Below are positions 15,682-22,076 of a DNA stretch of 28,394 bases, piece by piece; the stretch's first letter is position 1; the number at the start of each line of letters is the position of its first letter. The position numbers were made by a program, and so were the translations under genes. This DNA comes from JASGDB01 sp049841315 (lineage in GTDB: Bacteria; Bacteroidota; Bacteroidia; Flavobacteriales; Weeksellaceae), in the NCBI GenBank assembly GCA_049841315.1, contig JASGDB010000081.1, positions 1-28,394 on the forward strand, written 5' to 3'. The notes below the pieces were generated by a model, which was not told the DNA's origin, did no database searches, and saw only the letters and a program-made list of their open reading frames with translations.

Positions 15682-17838
15682 TTATAAATTTATGCTTTGT
15701 TTTTCCCACATTGATTTGTATGTGGAATTTATAGATATTAATTCCTGATGATTTCCTTGTTCTACTATTTCACCGTCTTTCATTACTAAAATTTCATCAG
15801 AATTTACAATAGTGCTTAATCGATGGGCTATTACAATCATTGTTTTTCCTTGATTTCTAAATTCTTGTAAAGTTTTCTGAATAATTTGTTCTGCTTCGGA
15901 ATCCAAAGAAGAAGTCGCCTCATCTAAAATTAAAATTTCAGGATTTTTGTATAATGCTCTTGCAATGGCAATTTTCTGTTTTTGTCCGCCAGAAAGTTGC
16001 GACCCGTTCTCTCCCAAATAAGTTTGAAAACCATTCGGAAGTTTTTCTATAAAATTTAAAAGACCCAAATTTTTTACAATGTTTAATATTTTTTGAACAT
16101 CCGGAAAACCTTCTCCCAAAGCAATATTTTCAATCACATTTCCGGAAAATAAATCTATTTGCTGTGGAACCACCGAAATCAGATTTCTTAATGAATAATT
16201 GGAAATGTAATTAATATCATAATCGCCAATCGTTATTTTTCCTGATTTTAAAGGATAAAGTTTTTGAATTAAAGCCGCTAAAGTGGTTTTTCCGCTTCCG
16301 CTTTCTCCGATTATGGCTGTGGTTTTTCCTTTCTGAATTACGCAATTAAAATCTTCAAAAACATCAACACGGCTTCCGTAACTGAAATATACCTCTTTGA
16401 AATGAATGTCTCCGATATGTTCTTTTGAAAGGTCGATTTTTTCTGTAGTTTCTTCTCTTTCCAAATCCATAATTTCAAACAAACGGTCGGCTGCAATCAA
16501 AGCGTTTTGTATGGTTTTGTTCATTCCGATAAGTTGGGCAACAGGACTTGTGAAATACCCGATTAACGCATAAAAAGATAATAATTCTCCCGGCGTAATC
16601 GTGCGGTCTATCACATATCCCGAACCAACCCAAAGCAGAATAATCGTAAAAATTCTCGACAAAAATTCTGATGAATTTCCAGAAAACAAACTGTTGAGAA
16701 TCGATTTGTAAATGGTTTTTAAAAGTTTGGTAAAAGCATTGTCCGTTTTATTGTTGGCAAAAGTTTCTACACCGAACTGCTTAATGGTTTTCACGGAAGT
16801 AATGGATTCCACCAGATGAGATTCCAACTCTGCACTTTCTTCCATTAGTTTTCGTTCCACTTTTTTATTCAGCCGGTTGGTAATCCAATAAACGATGAAA
16901 TAAAAAGGAATAACTAATGCCATTATCAAAGCCAATTTCCAGTAATAGGTAAACATCAGGGCAAATGAAAAAATGACAATGAAAATATTTACGAAAATCT
17001 GTATTGCCACATCATTGATAAACGCCCGAATTTTTACGGCATCATTCACACGAGAGATGATTTCCCCGACTTTCATCGTATCGAAAAAACGCTGCGGCAG
17101 TTTCAGCAAATGTTTGTAATAACCCAAAATCAAATGCTTGTCCATTTTCTGCCCGGTTTGTAAAACCAAAACGCTTTTCATTACACTGATGAAAATCTGA
17201 AACAACAGAATGACAATCATTCCAACGGAAAGCAGATTGAGTAATCTTCTGTTGCCGTCAATCAGAACATAATCGGTAATTTTTTCAATGTAAATCGAAG
17301 TGGACAATCCCAAAACCGTATAAACCACCGCTCCGATGAGAGCCTGCAAAAGAATGCTTTTGTGCGGCTGCACCAAGTTCCAAAACCTTTGATAAATACT
17401 TGTTTTTTCGTCTTTCTGTTCAAAATATTGGTTAGGTTCGAGCAGAATTAGAACGCCAGTCCAGATTTTGGAAAAATCTTCCAAAGAATATTTTTCTATT
17501 TTACCGAAAGCAGGGTCCATTACTTCGATAGTTCCTTTGGAAACTTTGTAAATCACAACGTAATGATGATACTGCTCTTTGGTAATAACGTGAGCAATGG
17601 CAGGAAGCGGAATTTCGGGCAGAGCGTCTGCTCCGCCTTTTACGCCTTTTGCATTGAAGCCCATTTTTTCCAATCCCTGAACCATCCCCAAAACATTCGT
17701 TCCCCGTGTATCGGTATGGCTGATTTGGCGTATTTTGGCAATCGGCATTTTCAGTCCGTAGTGAGCGGAAACGGAAGCCAGACACGCTGCTCCGCAATCT
17801 TTTAAATCGTGTTGTTTCACGAGTATATCTTTCTTCAT
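15682..17838 (-). CDS. Peptidase-containing ABC transporter (C39 family bacteriocin exporter)
   Basis: A 718-residue inner-membrane exporter that should cleave double-glycine leaders and pump the mature peptides out. Residues 1-130 are a C39 peptidase domain: Q9, catalytic C15 in LKDCGAACLA, His at 91/92 in QYHHYVVIY and D108 in VMDPAFG, so the catalytic set looks complete. The membrane domain spans about 160-440. The ATPase domain has Walker A GESGSGKT (511-518), signature LSGGQ (615-619), Walker B ILILDE (635-640) and H672. Its ATG overlaps the stop of the HlyD gene by one base (TAATG on the minus strand), so translation is coupled. Neighbouring GG-leader peptides at 19520-19889 are the obvious substrates. 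Confidence 0.95.
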   Translation of the reverse strand: MKKDILVKQHDLKDCGAACLASVSAHYGLKMPIAKIRQISHTDTRGTNVLGMVQGLEKMGFNAKGVKGGADALPEIPLPAIAHVITKEQYHHYVVIYKVSKGTIEVMDPAFGKIEKYSLEDFSKIWTGVLILLEPNQYFEQKDEKTSIYQRFWNLVQPHKSILLQALIGAVVYTVLGLSTSIYIEKITDYVLIDGNRRLLNLLSVGMIVILLFQIFISVMKSVLVLQTGQKMDKHLILGYYKHLLKLPQRFFDTMKVGEIISRVNDAVKIRAFINDVAIQIFVNIFIVIFSFALMFTYYWKLALIMALVIPFYFIVYWITNRLNKKVERKLMEESAELESHLVESITSVKTIKQFGVETFANNKTDNAFTKLLKTIYKSILNSLFSGNSSEFLSRIFTIILLWVGSGYVIDRTITPGELLSFYALIGYFTSPVAQLIGMNKTIQNALIAADRLFEIMDLEREETTEKIDLSKEHIGDIHFKEVYFSYGSRVDVFEDFNCVIQKGKTTAIIGESGSGKTTLAALIQKLYPLKSGKITIGDYDINYISNYSLRNLISVVPQQIDLFSGNVIENIALGEGFPDVQKILNIVKNLGLLNFIEKLPNGFQTYLGENGSQLSGGQKQKIAIARALYKNPEILILDEATSSLDSEAEQIIQKTLQEFRNQGKTMIVIAHRLSTIVNSDEILVMKDGEIVEQGNHQELISINSTYKSMWEKQSINL

Positions 17839-18920
17839 TATTTCAGTTTCGGATTAAACCAGTCATCTACTCTGTCGAACAATAACTGCCAAAGCGTGCG
17901 GTCTGTGAGATGAAATCTCGCAGTAAGCGTCATTCCTTTTCCGATTTGTCCTTTGTAGCCGTTTTTCAGTTGGAGGTAATTTTTATCCATATTGCAAAGC
18001 ACACGAAAATAGGCTTCTCCCGTTTGCTGATTGACGGTAATATTCCGGTCGATTTCTTTTACCGTTCCGTCGAGAAGTCCCCACTGATTGTAATTGTAAG
18101 TATCTATCTGAACCTTTACTTTTTGTCCGGTTTTGATGAAGCCGATGTCTTTTGGCAAAACCATACATTCTGCAACGAGGGATTCTTCGGGAGAGATTTC
18201 TCCGATATTCTGTCCCTGAATGATGAAATTTCCTTTTTGAACACCCGAAAAATTAACTAATCTCCCCGAAATGGGAGCGGTAACAATATAATTTTTCTGC
18301 TCCTGACTGATGCGGGTAATCTCTGAACCGAGAGAACGTATCTGCCGTTCTGTTTCCCGTTTCTGTGCCTGCCATTGTGCTAATTGCTGTTCTCTGATGC
18401 TCCCGATTTGCATAACCAAACCCTGATGGTCGTGGTAAAATTTATCGTATTCTGCTTTGGGAATTACACCCTGTGAGTAGAGCAAATCTGCACGGCCTAA
18501 ATCTTTTTTGGCAAGGGAAAGTTGGGATTGCACCTGTGCGATTTTCTCCTGCATTGCAGAGAGTTCTCTTTGGTACTGCCCGGTTTGCAGACCGCCGTAC
18601 TGCCCTTTTGTAAGGCGGTTGAGGTCTTGCAGTTGTGCGTTGTAATCTGCACTTTGGCTGCTTTGCAGCTGCTTTTGGGTATCTAACTGCTCTGCGGTTA
18701 CCACCAAAAGTGTATCGCCTTGCGTTATGGTTTGGTTGTTTTTCTCTAAACCTGTTTTTATAACCTTACCCGAAACTACCGCAGTAATTTGTGTATTTTC
18801 TGCAACAGAACGAATTACACCGCGAGATGATGAAGAAATGGGAATTGTGATTAGTGGCAGTAAAACCACAGCAAAAAGTAAAAACAAAACAATACCCAAG
18901 TAGATTGTTCTTTTAAACAT
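17838..18920 (-). CDS. HlyD-family secretion adaptor
   Basis: A 360-residue membrane fusion protein joining the ABC exporter to the outer membrane factor. It has a short cytoplasmic MFKR, one membrane helix (about 5-27) and two lipoyl half-motifs, AVVSGKVIKTGLEKNNQTI near residue 50 and VTAPISGRLVNFSGVQKGN in the middle. A long Gln-rich coiled coil lies between them, followed by a beta-barrel region. The gene starts 76 bases after the CPBP gene and overlaps the ABC gene by one base. A 34-base copy of its 5' end, differing only at two synonymous positions, exists at 20399-20428 plus 20623-20626. Confidence 0.92.
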   Translation of the reverse strand: MFKRTIYLGIVLFLLFAVVLLPLITIPISSSSRGVIRSVAENTQITAVVSGKVIKTGLEKNNQTITQGDTLLVVTAEQLDTQKQLQSSQSADYNAQLQDLNRLTKGQYGGLQTGQYQRELSAMQEKIAQVQSQLSLAKKDLGRADLLYSQGVIPKAEYDKFYHDHQGLVMQIGSIREQQLAQWQAQKRETERQIRSLGSEITRISQEQKNYIVTAPISGRLVNFSGVQKGNFIIQGQNIGEISPEESLVAECMVLPKDIGFIKTGQKVKVQIDTYNYNQWGLLDGTVKEIDRNITVNQQTGEAYFRVLCNMDKNYLQLKNGYKGQIGKGMTLTARFHLTDRTLWQLLFDRVDDWFNPKLK

Positions 18921-18996
18921 AACTAAGGATATGGGATAAAACGGTGAGGAGGATTTTGAAAAAGACAGTAAACATTCTTAAAAAACAGTCAATAGT

Positions 18997-19443
18997 TTAA
19001 TTAATAAATAAAAATCCGTATAAATTATAGCAGAAATGTAAAAGCGTAGTTAATAGAAATGCATATAATGAGTTTCTTGTTCTTGACATATAAATATAAA
19101 AACTATTTATCAGAAACCCTCCAAAAAAAGTCATGGTTACATATAGCCAATTGTACCAATGCATTTGTGAGAAGACAATACTCATTAGAATTACGCATAC
19201 ATAAAAATTATGTATTTTAAAGTATAAAAGTAACCTATAAAGCAAATATTGAAAAATTAGAGTTTCAATAATCGGAGCAACAATCAAGGCTAAAAAAAAC
19301 GTTTCCTTTCTTGAAAGTTTACTAAATTCTGGATATGTATAATGGAAAAAGTAATTATTTAGCGTAACAAAAAAGTACCCGTTGAGAATTGCTAAAAACA
19401 GTATCCCTAAAAAATACAATAAAATACTATAACCTTTTGACAT
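18997..19443 (-). CDS. CPBP-family membrane protein, candidate immunity protein
   Basis: A very hydrophobic protein of 148 residues with about four to five membrane helices. Three CPBP (Abi/CAAX-like) motifs are recognisable. Motif 1 is APIIETLIFQYLL, aligning to the usual EExxxR but reading ETxxxQ (E60, T61, Q65). Motif 2 is FSQMH (F91, H95) and motif 3 is HFCYN (H136, N140). Thus the metal-ligand His residues and first Glu are kept, while the second Glu and the Arg are replaced. In Gram-positive bacteria such proteins give self-immunity to bacteriocins. Here it sits directly downstream of two GG-leader peptide genes and upstream of the exporter, so immunity or peptide maturation is inferred. 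Confidence 0.75.
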   Translation of the reverse strand: MSKGYSILLYFLGILFLAILNGYFFVTLNNYFFHYTYPEFSKLSRKETFFLALIVAPIIETLIFQYLLYRLLLYFKIHNFYVCVILMSIVFSQMHWYNWLYVTMTFFGGFLINSFYIYMSRTRNSLYAFLLTTLLHFCYNLYGFLFIN

Positions 19444-19462
19444 TTTTTAATAAATTAATTAA

Positions 19463-19487
19463 GCAGACTATAATAATTACAGTCTGC
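19463..19487 (-). terminator. Hairpin between peptide gene and CPBP gene
   Basis: GCAGACT (19463-19469) pairs with AGTCTGC (19481-19487) across an 11-base loop. It lies 32 bases after the stop codon of the GG-leader peptide and 19 bases before the CPBP start. There is no long T-tract, so a partial terminator or an mRNA processing/stability site that raises peptide over exporter transcript levels is more likely than full termination. Confidence 0.5.
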
Positions 19488-19519
19488 CTAACTTAAATTG
19501 TTAATGGTCTTGCCTAGTG

Positions 19520-19678
19520 CTATTTATCTGCCCAGCTTCCTACGGGTACTGGAGTACTGAGAAATGTATATACACCATGTGCTATATAACCTATTCCATA
19601 TGATACATCATACCAGAATCCATCTCCTCCATTAATATTTAATAGTTCGTCGTTTGTAAGTGCTTGAATATTCTTCAT
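19520..19678 (-). CDS. Double-glycine-leader bacteriocin-like peptide 1
   Basis: A 52-residue precursor. The leader MKNIQALTNDELLNINGG has the classic double-glycine pattern (hydrophobic residues at E-L-L-x-I-x-G-G), predicting cleavage after G18 by the C39 peptidase. The 34-residue core begins DGFWYDVSYGIGYIAHGVYT and ends in a Pro/Val segment, SWADK. It is aromatic and Gly-rich with no Cys, so no disulfide or lanthionine is expected. The ATG is preceded by an A/T-rich stretch, as usual in Bacteroidota, without a Shine-Dalgarno site. It lies between peptide 2 and the CPBP gene in the same orientation. Antimicrobial activity is inferred from leader and context only. Confidence 0.8.
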   Translation of the reverse strand: MKNIQALTNDELLNINGGDGFWYDVSYGIGYIAHGVYTFLSTPVPVGSWADK

Positions 19679-19703
19679 TTTATATTATTTTAATTGTTAA
19701 GTA

Positions 19704-19889
19704 TTATTTAGGCGGATTATAATTTCCATTCCATCCGTCTCTTAAGCCATTTTTAATTTCATTCCAATTGTCCATAATTTGTTCCGCCAAAAACCACCAA
19801 CCACCGTTTCCCCCGGCATTGATAGCAATAACTTCCTTAGCATTAAGCTCAGTTTTTAATCCATAATTTTTTAAGATTTTAAAGTTAAT
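19704..19889 (-). CDS. Double-glycine-leader peptide 2, no canonical start codon
   Basis: The open frame ends with TAA at 19704-19706 and is open up to an in-frame TAA at 19896-19898. It contains a leader ending KTELNAKEVIAINAGG and a core beginning NGGWWFLAEQIMDNWNEIKN and ending NGNYNPPK. The core is 34 residues when cut after the first GG, the same length as in peptide 1. A second GG (NGG) follows, so cleavage there is an alternative. No ATG, GTG or TTG exists in the open frame. Candidates are ATT at 19889 or ATC at 19877 (I-LKNYGLK..., a 23-residue leader). A GTG lies in frame at 19899-19901 but is followed at once by the stop. It may use a rare start or be a recent start-loss pseudogene; coordinates assume the ATT. 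Confidence 0.6.
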   Translation of the reverse strand: MNFKILKNYGLKTELNAKEVIAINAGGNGGWWFLAEQIMDNWNEIKNGLRDGWNGNYNPPK

Positions 19890-19929
19890 ATTTTTTTACA
19901 CTAAAAAAACAATATTGTTTTCCTGACCG

Positions 19930-19960
19930 CAAACCTCGTATATATTATTCAGCTACACAA
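19930..19960 (-). promoter_or_regulatory. Candidate promoter of the bacteriocin operon
   Basis: On the minus strand TTG (19958-19960) and GAGGTTTG (19930-19937) are separated by 20 bases. The second box matches TAnnTTTG except at its first base (and second is A). The arrangement places transcription start a few bases downstream, roughly 30 bases before the possible starts of peptide 2. The -33 box touches palindrome 1, so binding there would occlude it. Confidence 0.4.
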
Positions 19961-20011
19961 TTCGTATAAGAATAAATTATTCCCAACCGAATAAGTTATT
20001 CGTAAAAGAAT
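19960..20011. promoter_or_regulatory. Array of three ATTC-N6-GAAT operators
   Basis: Three 14-base palindromes with identical half-sites: 19960-19973 (ATTCGTATAAGAAT), 19979-19992 (ATTCCCAACCGAAT) and 19998-20011 (ATTCGTAAAAGAAT). Starts are exactly 19 bases apart. The first touches the candidate -33 box of the peptide operon; the third lies just upstream of the -7 box of the XRE gene. This is the pattern expected for dimers of the adjacent XRE regulator controlling both directions. Confidence 0.75.
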
Positions 20012-20014
20012 TTT

Positions 20015-20022
20015 TACTTTTG
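20015..20022 (+). promoter_or_regulatory. Candidate -7 element of the XRE regulator gene
   Basis: TACTTTTG matches TAnnTTTG and lies 20 bases before the TTG start at 20043. Palindrome 3 occupies the space between this box and the -33 position, fitting autoregulation. Confidence 0.5.
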
Positions 20023-20042
20023 TGCGATAAACACAAAATATT

Positions 20043-20246
20043 TTGAAATTAGATTTGGATAAAATACGTTCAGTCCGTATTCAAAAGGGATTTTCTCAAG
20101 AATATGTTGCAGATGTATTGGAGATTTCTCAGGCAAAATATTCCCGTCTTGAGAGTGGAAAAATAGAAATTACACTACGGGAATTTTGCGAACTTATCAG
20201 CTTGTTGGGATTAAACTCGTCAGATATAATAATCAAAGCAAGCTAA
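20043..20246 (+). CDS. Small XRE-family helix-turn-helix regulator
   Basis: A 67-residue protein that is essentially one Cro/CI-type HTH domain: KIRSVRIQKGFSQEYVADVL, then EISQAKYSRLESGKIEITL and a closing ELISLLGL helix. FSQEYVADVL-EISQAKYSRLESG is the helix-turn-helix with its typical YSRLESGK recognition-helix end. The start is TTG at 20043; no ATG occurs upstream in frame close by. There is no sensor or dimerisation domain beyond the HTH fold, like phage-type or controller proteins. It is divergent from the peptide genes across a 150-base region with three regularly spaced palindromes, so it probably controls the bacteriocin operon and itself. Confidence 0.85.
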   Translation: MKLDLDKIRSVRIQKGFSQEYVADVLEISQAKYSRLESGKIEITLREFCELISLLGLNSSDIIIKAS

Positions 20247-20398
20247 TTTTAATTTTTTCTGCCGGTTCAGGCATTCATTTATATTTTTATTTTATTGCGC
20301 AGGTTGGGAAACGAACAGTAATTAAAATTCTTCTGATTTTCAATTATTTACAAAAAATAAATGTTTTTAAATTTTCATTTCCTAAAATTTTTTTCCAG
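20247..20398. other. Gene-free stretch after the XRE gene
   Basis: This AT-rich segment between the XRE stop codon and the HlyD remnant has only short, unconvincing open frames on either strand. No GG-leader peptide, hairpin or RNA gene was recognised. Confidence 0.5.
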
Positions 20399-20626
20399 AA
20401 ACAATACCCAAATAGATAGTTCTTTTAAGAGCCTGTTTAAATTTTACCGAAATTTATTTTTATGCTCATAAAGAATATCTTTGCTATATTTTGATGCTCT
20501 TTTGAGCGTATTTTTCACTTCCTATTTTCGATTTATCCCGATAAATCTTCAAACTCGAAGCAAAAAATCCATCTCAAAATAGCTATAAAAATTTTTAGCA
20601 ATAAAATTTAAACAGGCTCTAAACAT
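20399..20626 (-). pseudogene. Remnant of a second HlyD gene start, split by a MITE
   Basis: Bases 20399-20428 match 18887-18916 in the hlyD-like gene at 28 of 30 positions. The next four bases of the gene (acat, holding the start codon) continue at 20623-20626, after the MITE. The minus strand thus reads ATG TTT A-[MITE]-AA AGA ACT ATC TAT TTG GGT ATT GTT, that is MFKRTIYLGIV as in the intact gene. Both differences are synonymous third-base changes. Similarity stops abruptly at 20399, so nearly all of this second copy is lost. Confidence 0.8.
20429..20619. mobile_element. MITE with 18-bp terminal inverted repeats and TAA target duplication
   Basis: A 191-bp element without a gene. Its ends GAGCCTGTTTAAATTTTA (20429-20446) and TAAAATTTAAACAGGCTC (20602-20619) are perfect inverted repeats. 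It is flanked by TAA at 20426-20428 and 20620-20622. The uninterrupted sequence is known from the hlyD-like gene (ttcttttaaacat), which proves that TAA was duplicated. An internal palindrome GATTTATC-CC-GATAAATC lies at 20530-20547. The 3-bp TNA-type duplication suggests mobilisation by an IS5-superfamily (IS1031-like) transposase. Confidence 0.85.
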
Positions 20627-20795
20627 ATTCAATCTGAAAACTTCAATACTTTTAGCAAAGATTGGTAATTTATATCCGGAATTTGTAATAACTCAGTTTT
20701 TAGCCGTTTGTTGAATTTCAGAATTATGATTAAAAACGGATATTTATTTTAAAAAATTATAAAAATACGATACCTATTATTCTGGATTGTTTTAG

Positions 20796-20803
20796 TAGCT
20801 TTG
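20796..20803 (+). promoter_or_regulatory. Candidate -7 element of the T9SS cargo gene
   Basis: TAGCTTTG matches TAnnTTTG and lies 17 bases before the ATG at 20821. A -33 box is not obvious. Confidence 0.5.
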
Positions 20804-20820
20804 TGTAAAATATTGAAAAC

Positions 20821-21645
20821 ATGAAAAAAATTTTATTTTTTGCGTTGGGTTTACCCTGTTTTTTGTCTGCACAAACCTCGCTATTCAGTGATGATTTTGA
20901 AACCACTTCGGATTTGGCAGCAGCAGGATATACTTTGTACAACGATTCGTATACACCTTTCGGAACGTATGCGGCTTTATTTCCGAATGCATGGTCTGTA
21001 ATATCGTGGACTAATGAGGGAGAAAACACGGTAGCTTCTTGCCCTTCCTGGTTCACTACTTTGAACAATGCGGATCGCTGGCTTATTACTCCGGCAGTTA
21101 CCATTCCGGCAGAGGCAACTTCTGCTACGCTTACCTTTAAAGCCAGGTCTCATGATTCACCACCTTATGATGACGGATTTTTTCTGAAAATTTCCACTAC
21201 GAATACTCAAAAGGCATCGTTTACGAACATTCTCGAGATTCCTCATGCAACAAGTGATAATATGCTTATGCAGACTCCCTATACTGTTGATTTGACGGCT
21301 TATAAAGGTAGTACGGTTTATTTAGCATGGGTGAATAATTATCTTAACGGAAACCTTCTGAGTGTTGATGATATCGAAGTAATTGCGCAAGGAGATTTGG
21401 CTGTAAGCAATGTTCAAGCGAAAAATGCAGCCGTTGTTTATCCTAACCCTGCAGTTTCAGAATTTAAAATCCAACTGAATGCACTTTCCGCAGAAATTAT
21501 GGTTTCAGATGCTTCGGGAAAAACGGTTAAAAAATATGAATCTCTTCAGGACAGCTATGATATTTCTTCGTTGAAGCCAGGAGTCTACTTTATTACGATT
21601 AAGACCAGTACAGGAACCCAGACCCAAAAATTAATCAAAAAGTAA
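20821..21645 (+). CDS. Secreted choice-of-anchor J protein with T9SS sorting domain
   Basis: A 274-residue exported protein. The signal peptide MKKILFFALGLPCFLSAQ (1-18) directs Sec export. Residues about 22-190 form a cleaved-adhesin/choice-of-anchor J beta-sandwich (SDDFETTSDLAAAGYTLYND, NADRWLITPAVTIP, ATLTFKARSHDSPPYDDGF, LSVDDIEVIAQG). The last about 70 residues are a type A T9SS (Por) sorting domain: VVYPNPAVSEFKIQL, then DASGKTVKKYE and LKPGVYFITIKT ending QKLIKK. The protein should cross the outer membrane by the type IX system and be attached or released at the surface. It is a single gene with its own promoter and terminator; ligand unknown. Confidence 0.92.
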   Translation: MKKILFFALGLPCFLSAQTSLFSDDFETTSDLAAAGYTLYNDSYTPFGTYAALFPNAWSVISWTNEGENTVASCPSWFTTLNNADRWLITPAVTIPAEATSATLTFKARSHDSPPYDDGFFLKISTTNTQKASFTNILEIPHATSDNMLMQTPYTVDLTAYKGSTVYLAWVNNYLNGNLLSVDDIEVIAQGDLAVSNVQAKNAAVVYPNPAVSEFKIQLNALSAEIMVSDASGKTVKKYESLQDSYDISSLKPGVYFITIKTSTGTQTQKLIKK

Positions 21646-21650
21646 ATGAT

Positions 21651-21678
21651 AAAAGAGAGCAGTTAGCTCTCTTTTTTT
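21651..21678. terminator. Bidirectional rho-independent terminator
   Basis: AAAAGAGAGC (21651-21660) pairs with GCTCTCTTTT (21666-21675) around the loop AGTTA, followed by more T on the plus strand and A (T on the minus strand) on the other side. It serves the T9SS cargo gene (+) and the convergent gene (-), whose stop codon lies in the hairpin at 21663-21665. Confidence 0.9.
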
Positions 21679-22055
21679 ATTTCATTAATCCTGTTAATCA
21701 GCGGAAGCGAAAAAATTCCGCTTTTCTGCAAATACATTTCGTAAAAAGTTTTTGCCTTTCCCCCGAAATCCTTGTTTCCGGTTTTTTGATATTTATGAAA
21801 GAAAAGATGTCCCAGCAATTCAAAATACGGAAGATGATGCGAAGTATCTTTTTCATTGATAATTTGGGTGATTTCCTCCGTAGATTTGGATGAAAGTTCA
21901 TCAAAACTCATTTTGAAAGTGTCGTTCATATTGGTATCGAAAATTCGCTGAAATTCAGTGAGTTCGCTTCCGCTACTTCCTCCCAAAATTATTTTGGAAA
22001 GAAATTCGTTAAATTGCTTTACGATTCTTATAATGTAGTCTTTGTCGTGTATCAT
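21663..22055 (-). CDS. Uncharacterised alpha-helical protein
   Basis: A 130-residue soluble protein without a recognised domain. It starts MIHDKDYIIRIVKQFNEFLS and continues with ILGGSSGSELTEFQRIF, a region rich in Ser/Thr/Glu, then HLPYFELLGHLFFHKYQKTG and AKTFYEMYLQKSG, and ends NRINEIKKES. The opening DYIIRIVKQFNEFLSKIILG recalls small helical DUF proteins, and the second half looks TPR-like, but I cannot name the family. It lies 21 bases after the SpmA-SpmB-like gene and is probably cotranscribed with it. Its stop codon is inside the shared terminator hairpin. Confidence 0.7.
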   Translation of the reverse strand: MIHDKDYIIRIVKQFNEFLSKIILGGSSGSELTEFQRIFDTNMNDTFKMSFDELSSKSTEEITQIINEKDTSHHLPYFELLGHLFFHKYQKTGNKDFGGKAKTFYEMYLQKSGIFSLPLINRINEIKKES

Positions 22056-22076
22056 TTTTTGTTTAAAGTTTTGCTC

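Noticed and set aside
20186..20419. Possible 77-residue gene overlapping the XRE gene
   Set aside because: It runs in another frame of the XRE gene and into the HlyD remnant; its composition is that of translated AT-rich non-coding DNA.
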